DNA of 64,000 bases. It comes from Terrimesophilobacter mesophilus. GTDB taxonomy: Bacteria; Actinomycetota; Actinomycetes; Actinomycetales; Microbacteriaceae. Under the pieces are notes generated by a model that worked only from the letters and a program-made list of their open reading frames with translations, did no database searches and had not been told where the DNA came from. The stretch spans positions 310,001-374,000 of the forward strand of contig NZ_JACHBP010000001.1 in NCBI RefSeq assembly GCF_014200375.1, in the 5' to 3' direction. The translations under genes and the position numbers were made by a program. Positions 49,261 through 64,000 of this stretch are shown piece after piece (position 1 is the first letter of the stretch; each line of letters begins with the position of its first letter).

Positions 49261-49330
49261 GTGCAGGACATCCGCACCGAATGGTTGTCCCGATTCGATC
49301 GACCAGTGTCCCACCGCGGATGTCCTGCAC
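49261..49330. repeat. 15-bp perfect inverted repeat around 40 bp
   Basis: GTGCAGGACATCCGC at 49261-49275 and its exact complement at 49316-49330. As RNA the stem extends to 19 bp with G-U pairs. The loop is too long for a usual terminator. It could be a mobile-element end remnant or a folded RNA. Confidence 0.65.
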
Positions 49331-49388
49331 AGTGGTTTCGCGATGACGTGCAGGTGGCCGACCCCGAAACCCTTGGAGGTTTTCTCGA

Positions 49389-49877
49389 TCACCTTCCATC
49401 GGAATGCTGTTCGGCCAAGCTTGGGTCGGCCACAATCGCGGCTGACCTCGTCTGCGGGGTCGAAGCCATCGCTGTGGCAGCGGGGCTCAGCGCGTTTCCG
49501 CAATTGATGATCGTTCCGAACCCTGCTGAGATCACGCCAACCTCATCTGGTGGATTGGACGTGGCCTGAAATGCCTGGAATGAACAGCCCCACTGGCCCG
49601 CCACCGCTTCCCAGGGAACGGAATTCCACCAGACCACCTGGGCGGCGTAGAAAGCATTCAATGATTCGGCGGAACCATCCTTGGGAAAGTCTTGAACTGG
49701 CCCGGGGTGCTCACGGAGAAAGCTTGCCAATTCCAACTCGTACGCGTGTTGAGTTGCGGTGTCAGGGATAGGCAGAGAGTTTGCATTCGCCTGCGTCTGT
49801 GCCAACACCATTGGCGCCGCGATCAATGCTCCGAGTGCCGACACACTAAGTGCGGTTACGAGAGTTCGCTTCTTCAC
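49389..49877 (-). CDS. Predicted secreted protein, unknown function
   Basis: 162 residues from a GTG with GGAGG 8 nt upstream. A clear signal peptide (KKRTLVTALSVSALGALIAAPMVLA) precedes a mature part with NAFYAAQVVWWNSVPWEAVAGQWGCSFQAFQA and two cysteines that could pair. The last 30 residues are low in conserved character. No family recognised. The gene lies in a strip of lower GC than its neighbours with a long inverted repeat close to its 3' end, so it may be acquired DNA. Confidence 0.65.
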   Translation of the reverse strand: MKKRTLVTALSVSALGALIAAPMVLAQTQANANSLPIPDTATQHAYELELASFLREHPGPVQDFPKDGSAESLNAFYAAQVVWWNSVPWEAVAGQWGCSFQAFQATSNPPDEVGVISAGFGTIINCGNALSPAATAMASTPQTRSAAIVADPSLAEQHSDGR

Positions 49878-50187
49878 GAGCCCTGCCTCCAATCACTCTT
49901 ACAGCTTGTCGTAACTGACTACCCCGAGGTCGCGGCGAACCCGGAATCATCTAGGCAACCGACTACTACTGGCATGCGCATGCTCGCACGGTCAGAGATA
50001 GTCGCAAAAGCGGGCATGAACACCGCCGCTGATAAGGAACGAACTCGACCATCTCCCAACCCTCTCCGTTCTTTCACGAATACTGGTGTGAAGACTCTCG
50101 GGTAGTCGATATAACGCCGTCTTCGATCAGAAGTGACATGCTGTCAAGATCTTTGGATGTTTCATTGAAGTTTCGGCGACCTCGAAG
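49878..50187. other. Gene-free strip, nothing recognised
   Basis: About 310 bp of lower-GC DNA between the secreted-protein gene and aag. No convincing gene, tRNA or terminator is visible. A GCATGCGCATGC palindrome-like run lies near 49973. Confidence 0.6.
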
Positions 50188-52259
<2,072 letters not shown>

Positions 52260-53474
52260 CTACTTGCCCGCCACGTGCTTCTGCTGAGCATCCCTGCGCG
52301 CCGAGATCCGGCTCGGAAGCGACCACAGCTCGATGAAGCCCTTGGAGAGCGACTGGTCGAAGGTGTCCCCGGTGTCGTAGGTCGCCAGGTCGAAGTCGTA
52401 GAGGCTCTCCGTACTGCGCTGGCCGGTCACGACCGCGCGACCGCCCTGCAGGGTGAGCCGGATGTCGCCGCTCACGTGCCGCTGCGTGTCGTCGATGAAG
52501 ACGTCGAGCGAGCGCTTGAGCGCCGAGAACCACAGGCCGTCATAGACCAGGTTCGCCCAGTCGGCCTCGACCTTGCGCTTGTAGCGGTTCAGGTCGCGCT
52601 CGAGGGTGAGGTTCTCGAGCGCCTCGTGCGCGACGATGAGCGTCGTGGCGGCCGGCGTCTCGTAGATCTCGCGGCTCTTGATGCCGACGAGGCGGTCCTC
52701 GATGATGTCGATCCGTCCGATGCCGTGCTTTCCGGCGAGGGCGTTGAGGTTCTGGACGATCTCGAGCGGCGACTGCGCCTTGCCGTCGATCGCGACGGGC
52801 ACGCCCCGCTCGAACGTGATGATGATCTCATCGGCCGGCTGCACGTCCGCCGGGTTCTGCGTGTACTCGTAGAGGTCCTCGATCGGCGGGTTCCACGGGT
52901 CCTCGAGGAAGCCGGTCTCCAGAGTGCGGCCCCACACGTTCTTGTCGATCGAGTACGGGTTCTTCTTGGACTGCTCGATCGGCAGGTTGTGCTCCTGCGC
53001 GTACACGATCGCCTTGTCGCGCGTGAGGGCGAGGTCACGCACTGGGGCGATGCTCGTGAGCTCGGGCGCGAGCGCCGCGATGGCCGCCTCGAACCGCACC
53101 TGGTCGTTGCCCTTGCCCGTGCAGCCGTGGGCGACGCTGTCCGCGCCGAGCTCGTGGGCCGTGACCGCGAGGTACTTCGCGATGAGCGGACGGGAGAGCC
53201 CCGACACGAGCGGGTACTGCTTCTGGTAGCTCGCGTTGGCCTTGAGCGCAGGCATCAGGTAGTCGTTCGCGAATTCCTCCTTCGCGTCCACGACGACTGC
53301 ATCGACGGCGCCACAGGCGAGGGCACGCTGGCGGATGTCCTCCATGTCCTCTCCGCCCTGGCCGACGTCGACGGCGAGGGCCACGACCTCCTTGCCGGTG
53401 GCATCCTTCAGCCAGCCGATGCCGACGGAGGTGTCGAGGCCGCCCGAATATGCGAGGACTACGCGTTCTGACAT
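52260..53474 (-). CDS. argG: Argininosuccinate synthase
   Basis: 404 residues. The ATP-pyrophosphatase motif [16 protein letters not shown] is at the N-terminus. [14 protein letters not shown] and [14 protein letters not shown] are diagnostic for the type 1 enzyme. It joins citrulline and aspartate. The gap to argF is 35 bp, the only break in the arg operon, and is where argR usually sits in actinobacteria. The long frame upstream of 53474 is not coding. Confidence 0.97.
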   Translation of the reverse strand: MSERVVLAYSGGLDTSVGIGWLKDATGKEVVALAVDVGQGGEDMEDIRQRALACGAVDAVVVDAKEEFANDYLMPALKANASYQKQYPLVSGLSRPLIAKYLAVTAHELGADSVAHGCTGKGNDQVRFEAAIAALAPELTSIAPVRDLALTRDKAIVYAQEHNLPIEQSKKNPYSIDKNVWGRTLETGFLEDPWNPPIEDLYEYTQNPADVQPADEIIITFERGVPVAIDGKAQSPLEIVQNLNALAGKHGIGRIDIIEDRLVGIKSREIYETPAATTLIVAHEALENLTLERDLNRYKRKVEADWANLVYDGLWFSALKRSLDVFIDDTQRHVSGDIRLTLQGGRAVVTGQRSTESLYDFDLATYDTGDTFDQSLSKGFIELWSLPSRISARRDAQQKHVAGK

Positions 53475-53509
53475 GTGGTGGATCTCCTTGTGGTTCGGTT
53501 TCAGTGTAT

Positions 53510-55634
<2,125 letters not shown>

Positions 55635-55638
<4 letters not shown>

Positions 55639-56477
55639 GAGACAACCCTTTCGGCGGGGGTGATGGTCGTACCGGACGCGCCGAACGGCTCGGCAAGGAG
55701 CACGTGCGGCACGCGGCCGTCAACGATGACCGCGCGGCCGACCCCACCCTGGACGGCGTGCAGTGCCGCCGCCACCTTCGGGATCATGCCGGACTCGAGG
55801 GTCGGCAGCAGTGTCGCGAGTTGGGCGGCATCGATCTCGCCCACGAGCGAGTCCCGATTCGGCCAGTCCCGGTAGAGGCCGGCGATGTCCGTGAGCAGGA
55901 TGAGCCAGTCCGCGTCCAGCGCGACCGCGAGGCTCGCGGCCGCCGCATCCGCATTGACGTTCAGGAGCTCACTGCCCGCGCCCAGCGCGATCGCGGAGAC
56001 GACCGGGATGCCGCCGGCATCCAGCACCTTGAGCACAGCGGAGGGTTCGACCGCGGTGATCTCCCCCACCTGTCCGAGGTCGACGCGCTCACCGGCGACC
56101 TCCGTGCCGGCCCGCTCCGCGGTGAACAGGGCGTGCTCGTCGCCGGCGAGCGCGGAGGCCGTCGCCCCGGCAGCACCGAGCCCGGCTGCGAGGTCCGCTC
56201 CGATGCGCACGAGGACATCACGGACGACGTGGACGGCCTCGGATGTGGTCACCCGCAGCCCGCCCCGGAACTCGCTGCGAATTCCCCGTGCGATGAGCTC
56301 GGAGGAGATCTGCGGCCCGCCGCCGTGCGTGATGACCGCGCGAATGCCGGCGCGCCCGAGCGCAACGACGTCGTCGCAGAATGCGCGCGCGAGTTCGTCG
56401 TCGATCATGGCGTTGCCGCCGAACTTGATGATCACGGTCTCACCGCGGTGACTCTCGAGCCAGGATGTCATCGTCAT
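55635..56477 (-). CDS. argB: Acetylglutamate kinase
   Basis: 280 residues. It starts with VIIKFGGNAMID, then VITHGGGPQISSELIARG, FRGGLRVTTSEAVHVV and NVNADAAAASLAVALDADWLILLTDIAGLYRDW. It phosphorylates N-acetylglutamate and is the usual arginine-feedback step. The ATG overlaps the argJ stop by one base; an ATG two codons later is an alternative. Confidence 0.96.
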
Positions 56478-57628
56478 CAGCTCGCGTATGCACTGTTCTC
56501 GTGGACGTACGCGTGCGTGAGGTCGTTCGTGAGGATCGTCGCGGAGTGAGCTCCGACGAACAGGTCGAGTTCCACGAGAAGCGCCCTGGGGGCCAGGTCG
56601 ACCCGCTCGCGAGGGGCATCCGGCCCGCCTTCATGGCAGACCCGCACCCCGTTCATGCGCACATCGACGTTGTACGGGTCGAACTCGGCGGAGGTCGTGC
56701 CGATCGCAGCGAGCACCCGGCCCCAGTTCGGATCGTTTCCGAACACGGCGGCCTTGAACAGGTTGCTGCGCGCGATCGCCCTGCCCACCTCTTCGGCGTC
56801 GCTCTCGCTCGCCGCACCGGCCACCGTGATCGTGATCTCGTGGTCTGCGCCCTCCGCGTCCGCCATGAGCTGCCGCGCGAGCTCTGCGCAGACGTCGGTG
56901 AGTGCTGCGGTGAAGGCGTCGAGATCCGGGCGAATGCCGGATGCGCCGGAGGCGAGAAGCGTCACCTGGTCGTTGGTCGACATGCAGCCGTCGGAGTCGA
57001 GTCGATCGAACGTCGTCCGAACAGCCTCGCGCAGCGCCGCGTCGAGTTGGCTGGAGTCGAGGACTGCGTCGGTCGTCAGGACGACGAGCATCGTGGCGAG
57101 CGCGGGGGCGAGCATCCCCGCCCCCTTCGCCATTCCACCGACGACCCACCCGTCGGCCGCGTGCACCCCCAGTTTGGGCACGGTGTCCGTCGTCATGATC
57201 GCGCGCGCCGCGGCCGTACCGCCGTGCGCATCCAGCGCCGCCGCCGCCTGGTCGATCCCCGCCATCATTCTGACGCGATCGAGCTGTTCGCCGATGAGGC
57301 CCGTTGAACACACGAGCACGTCCCCGGCGGAGACCCGGAGAGCGTCCGCGACGGCCTCTGCACTCGCGTGCACGGTCTGGAAGCCCTCGTGCCCCGTGAA
57401 GCAGTTCGCGCCGCCGGAGTTGAGCAGGATCGCACTCACGACCGGGTCGGCCATGACCTGCTGGGACCACAGGATGGGGTTCGCCTTCGAGCGATTGCTC
57501 GTGAACACCGCCGCAGCCGACGCCAGCGGACCGCGGTTCACGACGAGTGCGACGTCCAGGCCGCCGGAGCTCTTGAGTCCGGCCGAAACCCCGGCTGCCT
57601 CGAATCCGGCCGCGGCCGTGACACTCAT
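56477..57628 (-). CDS. argJ: Bifunctional ornithine acetyltransferase ArgJ
   Basis: 383 residues. The autoprocessing site is recognised in [25 protein letters not shown], where the Thr before Met-Leu is the nucleophile. The oxyanion-hole STGLIGEQL and the N-terminal [21 protein letters not shown] are typical. It recycles the acetyl group between ornithine and glutamate. Overlaps argC by ATGA and argB by one base. Confidence 0.96.
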   Translation of the reverse strand: MSVTAAAGFEAAGVSAGLKSSGGLDVALVVNRGPLASAAAVFTSNRSKANPILWSQQVMADPVVSAILLNSGGANCFTGHEGFQTVHASAEAVADALRVSAGDVLVCSTGLIGEQLDRVRMMAGIDQAAAALDAHGGTAAARAIMTTDTVPKLGVHAADGWVVGGMAKGAGMLAPALATMLVVLTTDAVLDSSQLDAALREAVRTTFDRLDSDGCMSTNDQVTLLASGASGIRPDLDAFTAALTDVCAELARQLMADAEGADHEITITVAGAASESDAEEVGRAIARSNLFKAAVFGNDPNWGRVLAAIGTTSAEFDPYNVDVRMNGVRVCHEGGPDAPRERVDLAPRALLVELDLFVGAHSATILTNDLTHAYVHENSAYAS

Positions 57629-58671
57629 GGCGCCACCCCGTTCACGGGAAGGCCAGCGGTCTCGGGAAGTCCGACGGCGAGATTCGCCGACTGGATCGCC
57701 GCCCCCGCCGTCCCTTTCACGAGGTTGTCGATGGCCGTCACGGCGACGACCCTGCCCGCCGCCTCGTCGACCGCGATTCCGATGGCGGCCAGGTTCGATC
57801 CGAGCACGTCGGCGGTCTTCGGGAAGCTGCCCTCCGGCAGAAGCCTCACGAACGTCTCGTGTCCGTAGGCGGCCTCCCAGGACTCCCGCACCTCATCGGC
57901 CCTGATGCCGGGAGCGAGCCGAGCCGTGGAGGTCGCGAGAATCCCGCGTGACATCGGAACGAGCACGGGCGTGAAGGACACGGTGACGTTGCGGGCCCCG
58001 GCGGCACCGAGGTTCTGGCGGATCTCCGGGACGTGCCGGTGCACTCCGCCGACCGCGTACGGGCCCGCCGAACCGTGGATCTCGCTGGCCAACAGTTCCG
58101 TCCTGAGCGACCTGCCCGCGCCGGAGGTGCCCACCGCGAGCACGGCGACGATGTCATCCGCCATGACGATGCGATCCCGGATGCCGGGGGCGAGCCCGAG
58201 CGTGATCGCCGTCACATTGCATCCGGGCACCGCGATGCGGCGTGCGCCGGACAGCGCAGAACGCTGCGTTCCGCCCGCCGCGAGCGGCAGCTCTGGGAGA
58301 CCGTATGCCCACGGGGGATGGAACTCCCCGCCGTAGAAGGCGGCCCACTGGTCCGCATCCGTCAGTCGATGATCGGCGCCGCAATCGACGATGAGCGGGA
58401 TGCCGGCCAGAGAGTCCGCGATGGCGCCGGAGCGGCCGTGCGGCAGGGCCAGGAACACGACGTCGTGGCCGGCGAGGGTTTCGGCACTCGTCGGGGCGAA
58501 CTCGAGTCCGGAATACGAGTGGAGGTGCGGATGCACGGCGGTGACGGGCATCCCCGCGTTCTCGTGCGCGGTGACGGTGCGCACCTCGAACTCGGGATGG
58601 CCAGCGAGGAGCCGGAGCAGTTCTCCTCCGGCATACCCGCTGGCGCCGGCTACGGCTACGGTATGGGACAT
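57625..58671 (-). CDS. argC: N-acetyl-gamma-glutamyl-phosphate reductase
   Basis: 348 residues. The NADP motif [18 protein letters not shown] opens the protein, the active-site cysteine is in [13 protein letters not shown], and [18 protein letters not shown] follows. It reduces the acylphosphate to the semialdehyde. First gene of argCJBDFGH; a 164-bp leader separates it from the promoter at 58843 and holds an Arg-rich peptide. Confidence 0.97.
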   Translation of the reverse strand: MSHTVAVAGASGYAGGELLRLLAGHPEFEVRTVTAHENAGMPVTAVHPHLHSYSGLEFAPTSAETLAGHDVVFLALPHGRSGAIADSLAGIPLIVDCGADHRLTDADQWAAFYGGEFHPPWAYGLPELPLAAGGTQRSALSGARRIAVPGCNVTAITLGLAPGIRDRIVMADDIVAVLAVGTSGAGRSLRTELLASEIHGSAGPYAVGGVHRHVPEIRQNLGAAGARNVTVSFTPVLVPMSRGILATSTARLAPGIRADEVRESWEAAYGHETFVRLLPEGSFPKTADVLGSNLAAIGIAVDEAAGRVVAVTAIDNLVKGTAGAAIQSANLAVGLPETAGLPVNGVAP

Positions 58672-58740
58672 GTCTTCAACCTCTGGTGCGAACGACGGAC
58701 AGGGACCGAGGCGGCGACGCGGCGAGGCAGCTGGGACGTG

Positions 58741-58836
58741 TCAGCGCTGCGGCGTCGCCGAAAGTCGGCGCGCGCGGCGCCCGCGGAGGCTCACCCGGCG
58801 TGCGGTACCGGGGAGTGCGTCGCGGGAAATGTCCAC
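58741..58836 (-). CDS. Candidate arginine-rich leader peptide of the arg operon
   Basis: 31 codons from a GTG that lies exactly 6 nt after TAGGGT, so the message would begin at the start codon. Nine of 31 residues are Arg, eight of them within codons 13-31, including three adjacent Arg-Arg pairs; no Trp, Phe or Lys is present. CGCCGA and TCGGCG form a 6-bp hairpin inside the last third, and the stop lies 69 nt before argC. This is the layout of a ribosome-mediated attenuator. GC-rich frames favour Arg codons, so chance is not excluded. Confidence 0.5.
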   Translation of the reverse strand: MDISRDALPGTARRVSLRGRRARRLSATPQR

Positions 58837-58842
58837 GCGGCA

Positions 58843-58848
58843 ACCCTA
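58843..58848 (-). promoter_or_regulatory. -10 box of the arg operon
   Basis: TAGGGT on the minus strand, 6 nt before the GTG of the candidate leader peptide and about 172 nt before argC. A TTTCGC 18 bp upstream is a weak -35. Confidence 0.45.
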
Positions 58849-58958
58849 GCGTGTCCCGCGCCTCAGGCGAAATTCCGCGTCTCCCGGTTACAGACCGTGA
58901 GTTAAGGTTGATTCAAACCAGCGCCCAGGTCGGGTGCGCCCAGAGGAAAGCAGGACCC

Positions 58959-59504
58959 ATGTCTTCACCATTCGACGACCTTCTGGGGCAGATCCCCATC
59001 GCCGACATCGCCAAGCAGGTCGGAGTCGATCCTTCCGTGGCCGAATCCGCCATCTCGCAGATCCTGCCGTCGCTCGTCGGCGGGATGGCATCGAACGCCC
59101 AGGACAGCGATGGCGCCGAGTCCCTCACCAAGGCGCTTGCCGCCCACCAGGGCACCCTCGACAGCCGCAAGTCGGTGAAGAACATCGACACCGCTGACGG
59201 CGACAAGATCGTCAGCCACGTGTTCGGCGAGAAGAAGAACGACGTCGTCAAGGCGGTGTCCAGTTCCAACGGCGTCGGCAAGGACATCATCGAGAAGATC
59301 CTTCCGATCGTCGCACCCATCGTCCTCGCCTGGATCGCGAACCAGTTCTTCGGCGGCAACAAGAAGTCGACGACGACGAAGAGCGCCCCCTCCGGGAGCG
59401 GCGGAGGCATCGGCGACCTGCTCGGCGGGCTTCTCGGCGGCGGCTCCGGCGGCGGGGACCTGCTCGGCGGTCTCCTCGGCGGCCTCCTCGGCGGCAAGAG
59501 CTAG
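58959..59504 (+). CDS. DUF937 protein
   Basis: 181 residues. FDDLLGQIPIADIAKQVGVDPSVAESAISQILPSLVGGMASNA is the DUF937 motif, followed by a hydrophobic helix (PIVAPIVLAWIANQFFGG) and a Gly/Leu-rich tail (LLGGLLGGGSGGGDLLGG). The family is widespread and of unknown function. AGGA precedes the ATG. It is on the plus strand, convergent with pheT, between the phe and arg operons. Confidence 0.85.
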   Translation: MSSPFDDLLGQIPIADIAKQVGVDPSVAESAISQILPSLVGGMASNAQDSDGAESLTKALAAHQGTLDSRKSVKNIDTADGDKIVSHVFGEKKNDVVKAVSSSNGVGKDIIEKILPIVAPIVLAWIANQFFGGNKKSTTTKSAPSGSGGGIGDLLGGLLGGGSGGGDLLGGLLGGLLGGKS

Positions 59505-59532
59505 ACAGCAGGAACCACGCGCTGACCGCGCA

Positions 59533-62045
59533 TCACTCGCGCAGGAACGCACCCCACTTCGCGGCGGCGGAGGCGACACCGGCCAGCTTGGCCTCGGTTG
59601 CTTCCGCCGCCGTCAGCGTGCGGTCCGGCGCGCGGAATCGCAGGGCGAAGGTGAGTGACTTCATCCCGCTGTCCACACCGGGCCCTCGGTAGTCGTCCAC
59701 GAGTTCTGCGTGTTCGAGCAGCGCACCGGCGCCCTCCGTCACCGCGCCGAGCACGTCCGCCGCCGGGATGGACGCGTCGACAACGAGGGAGACATCCTGC
59801 GTCGCGGCAGGCAGCGTCGCGATCGGATGCGATGAGACATCGCGCGGCGCATGTTCCATGAGACGGCTGAGGTCGATCTCCATGACGGCAGCCCGTCGAG
59901 GGAGATCCAGCTCATGCGCGAGTGCAGGTACGAGTTCGCCGGCGATACCGACCTCCTCGTCGCCGAGGTAGAGCCCGGCCGTCCGTCCGGGGTGGAGCCC
60001 ATGAGAGGTTGCGGCTCGCACGTCGAGACTCGCGCCCACCGCAGTCGCGACCTGTTCCGCGGCGGTGAGCGCGTCCGCGAGCGAGGCGCCGGAGGCTGCG
60101 AGACCGGGCTGCTTGCGGATGACGTCACCGGTGAAGAGTGCTGCCACGCGAAGCGGTTGCGCAGGGATGGAGGCCTCGAGGTCCTCCAGGACCGCATCCG
60201 ATGGCCGCTGCGTGCCGGACGGCAGCGCAGCGTCGCGACTGACGATCGCGGCTCCCGGCAGGTACACCACGCCCAGCTCGAAGATCGCGAGGTCGGTCAG
60301 CCCCCTGGACAGGTTGCGCTGGGCCACGGTGACGAGACCTGGCAGAAGCGAGGTGCGAAGATACGGTGCCGCCCCATCCATCGGGTTCGAGAGCTCGACG
60401 GCGGGGACCCGCTCCCCGAACAGCCCCAGCTGCTCCTCGGAGACGAACGGATACGCCATGACCTCCGTCGCCCCGGTGGAGGCGAGCATGGTGGACACCG
60501 ACCGTCGCAGACTCTGCTCGCGAGTGAGGCCGCGCCCGGGAGGAGCGGTCGGAAGCACGGCCGGAATGCGGTCGTAACCCACGATACGGGCGACCTCTTC
60601 GGCGAGATCGGCCCGATCCCTCAGGTCGGGACGCCAGGTCGGCGGCTTCACGAGGTCGCCGTCCGCCGCCTCGGTGACGACGGCGCCGATCGCCGTCAGC
60701 GCGTCCACCGCCTCCTGCCGCGTGAAGTCGGCGCCGACGATGGCGTTCACATAGTCCGCGGGAAGGACGATCGGGGAACGATCCTCGACGGTCCCCACCC
60801 GACCGATCGCGGCATCCGCTGTGCCTCCCGCGAGTTCGACCAGGAGGTCGACGGCACGCGAGGCTGCTGCGACCGCCACGGCAGGGTCGACTCCGCGCTC
60901 GAAACGGCGGGATGCCTCACTCGGCAGGCGATGGCGGCGTGCGGACCGCGCAATGGTGATGGGATCGAAGTTCGCGGCCTCAATGAGCACATTCCTGGTC
61001 GACGAGGTGCTCTCGGTGCGCTCACCGCCCATGACACCGGCGAGGCCGATCGGCCCCTCCTCATCCGTGATGAGGAGATCTTCGGGGTCGAGTGCGCGCT
61101 CCTGTCCGTCGAGGGTCGTGAGCTTCTCCCCCGGAGCCGCCCTGCGCACCGTGATCGAGCCGCGAATCGTGTCGAGGTCATAGGAGTGCAGTGGCTGGCC
61201 GAGCTCCACCATGACGTAGTTGGAGATGTCGACGAGCAGCGAGATCGAGCGGATGCCGGCGAGCCCCAGGCGGGAGATCATCCAGGCCGGGGTGTGGCGG
61301 GAAGGATCGACGTCGCGGACGATGCGTGTGACGAACTGGCTGCATCCCTCGTGTCCTCGGATGGGGGCGCGGTCGTCGAGGATGACGGAGATCGCATTTG
61401 CGGTCTCGATACGCGTGTCGCCCTGCGACGCACCACTCGACCAGCGGGACGCGTCGGCCGGATCGCGGAACTCCGCACCCGTCGCATGCGAGTATTCGCG
61501 CGCGATGCCGCGGATCGAGAGTGCGTAGCCGCGATCGGGGGTGACATTGACCTCGACGGCCCAGTCGTCGAGCCCCAGGAGGGCGATCGCATCCGCTCCC
61601 ACTTCGGGGTCCAGGCCCAGTTCGGCCAGTCGCAGGATGCCGTCGTGCTCGTCTCCGAGGCCGAGCTCGCGCGCGGAGGCGATCATCCCATCCGACACGT
61701 GCCCGTAGGTCTTGCGGGCGGCGATCGGGAACGGGCCGGGCAGCACAGCCCCCGGGAGGGTCACCACGACCTTGTCGCCGACGAAGAAGTTGTGGGCGCC
61801 GCAGACGATCCCCCTCGCATCGCCGGGGCAGACATCAACCTGGCACCATCGGATCGTCTTGCCGTTGCTCTGCGGCTCGTCGACGAATTCGAGCACCTCA
61901 CCGACGACGATCGGACCCTCCAATCCGAACGTGTGGAGGCCCTCCTCCTCGAGGCCGACGCGCACGAGGGCGGCGTGGAGCTCGTCGGGAGTGATCGAGG
62001 CGGGGGCGTCGACGAACTCGCGAAGCCAGCTGACCGGGACCCGCA

Positions 62046-62046
<1 letters not shown>
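59533..62046 (-). CDS. pheT: Phenylalanyl-tRNA synthetase beta subunit
   Basis: 837 residues. It starts MRVPVSWLREFVDAPASITPDELHAALVRVGLEEEG, has the tRNA-binding EMAP-like domain (IVVGEVLEFVDEP, VCGAHNFFVGDKVVV), B3/B4 editing region, B5, and the C-terminal FDX-ACB domain (FALRFRAPDRTLTAAE). The ATG shares its A with the pheS stop. An open frame extending upstream is the pheS shadow. Confidence 0.97.

Positions 62047-64000
<1,954 letters not shown>

Noticed and set aside
49009..49503. A minus-strand frame of 164 codons resembling a transposase fragment
   Set aside because: No DDE, DEDD or HTH motif could be found, and it overlaps the well-supported membrane-protein gene on the other strand.
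53475..53509. Hidden argR between argF and argG
   Set aside because: The gap is only 35 bp and cannot hold a gene.

Overview
The window is high-GC DNA with dense, co-directional operons, many GTG starts, a linked 16S-23S-5S operon and gene orders (garA-ftsR, parA-scpA-scpB, pheST-argCJBDFGH) typical of Actinobacteria. Protein styles and gene content fit Microbacteriaceae (Micrococcales); the genus cannot be fixed by eye.

Layout. (1) 1-2949, minus strand: partial ftsR-type MerR regulator, garA/odhI FHA protein, a pgsA-type phosphatidyltransferase and a PucR regulator. (2) 3045-10431, plus strand, divergent from pucR: a tightly overlapping six-gene nitrogen operon. It encodes three proteins matching E. 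coli AllH/AllF/AllG (DUF2877, FdrA, DUF1116; oxamate carbamoyltransferase), a carbamate kinase, a biuret-hydrolase-like cysteine hydrolase, and a purine-type permease fused at its C-terminus to an allophanate-hydrolase C-terminal (GGCT-like) domain. It ends in a strong hairpin. (3) 10.5-22.6 kb: accessory genes, including an ECF sigma-ogt-tag DNA-alkylation operon, a 484-aa GAPDH, a J-domain/NERD-like protein, an ArsR-SRPBCC pair with a self-overlapping palindrome, msrA, an LAXTG-anchored beta-propeller protein, tRNA-Pro(GGG) and a hemerythrin.

(4) 22.6-39.5 kb, minus strand: a conserved housekeeping block (der, cmk, tyrA, rluB, scpB, scpA, parA, xerD, NUDIX, pyrG, recN, nadK, tlyA, HAD phosphatase, TPR protein). 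Its order resembles Mycobacterium tuberculosis Rv1691-Rv1713. A second LAXTG surface protein is inserted in it. (5) 39.5-45.6 kb: one rRNA operon (minus strand) with terminator, promoter candidate and a hairpin-rich repeat upstream. (6) 45.6-50.2 kb: a single reading frame joining a DUF817 membrane domain to tyrosyl-tRNA synthetase, a SatD/membrane-protein pair, and a gene-poor strip with a secreted protein. (7) 50.2-58.8 kb: argCJBDFGH plus a 3-methyladenine glycosylase, preceded by a candidate arginine-rich leader peptide; no argR lies in the cluster. (8) 58.9-64.0 kb: a DUF937 protein, pheST and the end of an amino-acid ABC permease gene.

The points most worth a second look are the permease-allophanate hydrolase domain fusion inside the carbamoyl-transfer operon, the DUF817-TyrS frame, and the arginine leader. 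Several housekeeping genes also share a leaderless layout, with a TANNNT box 6-8 nt before a GTG start.
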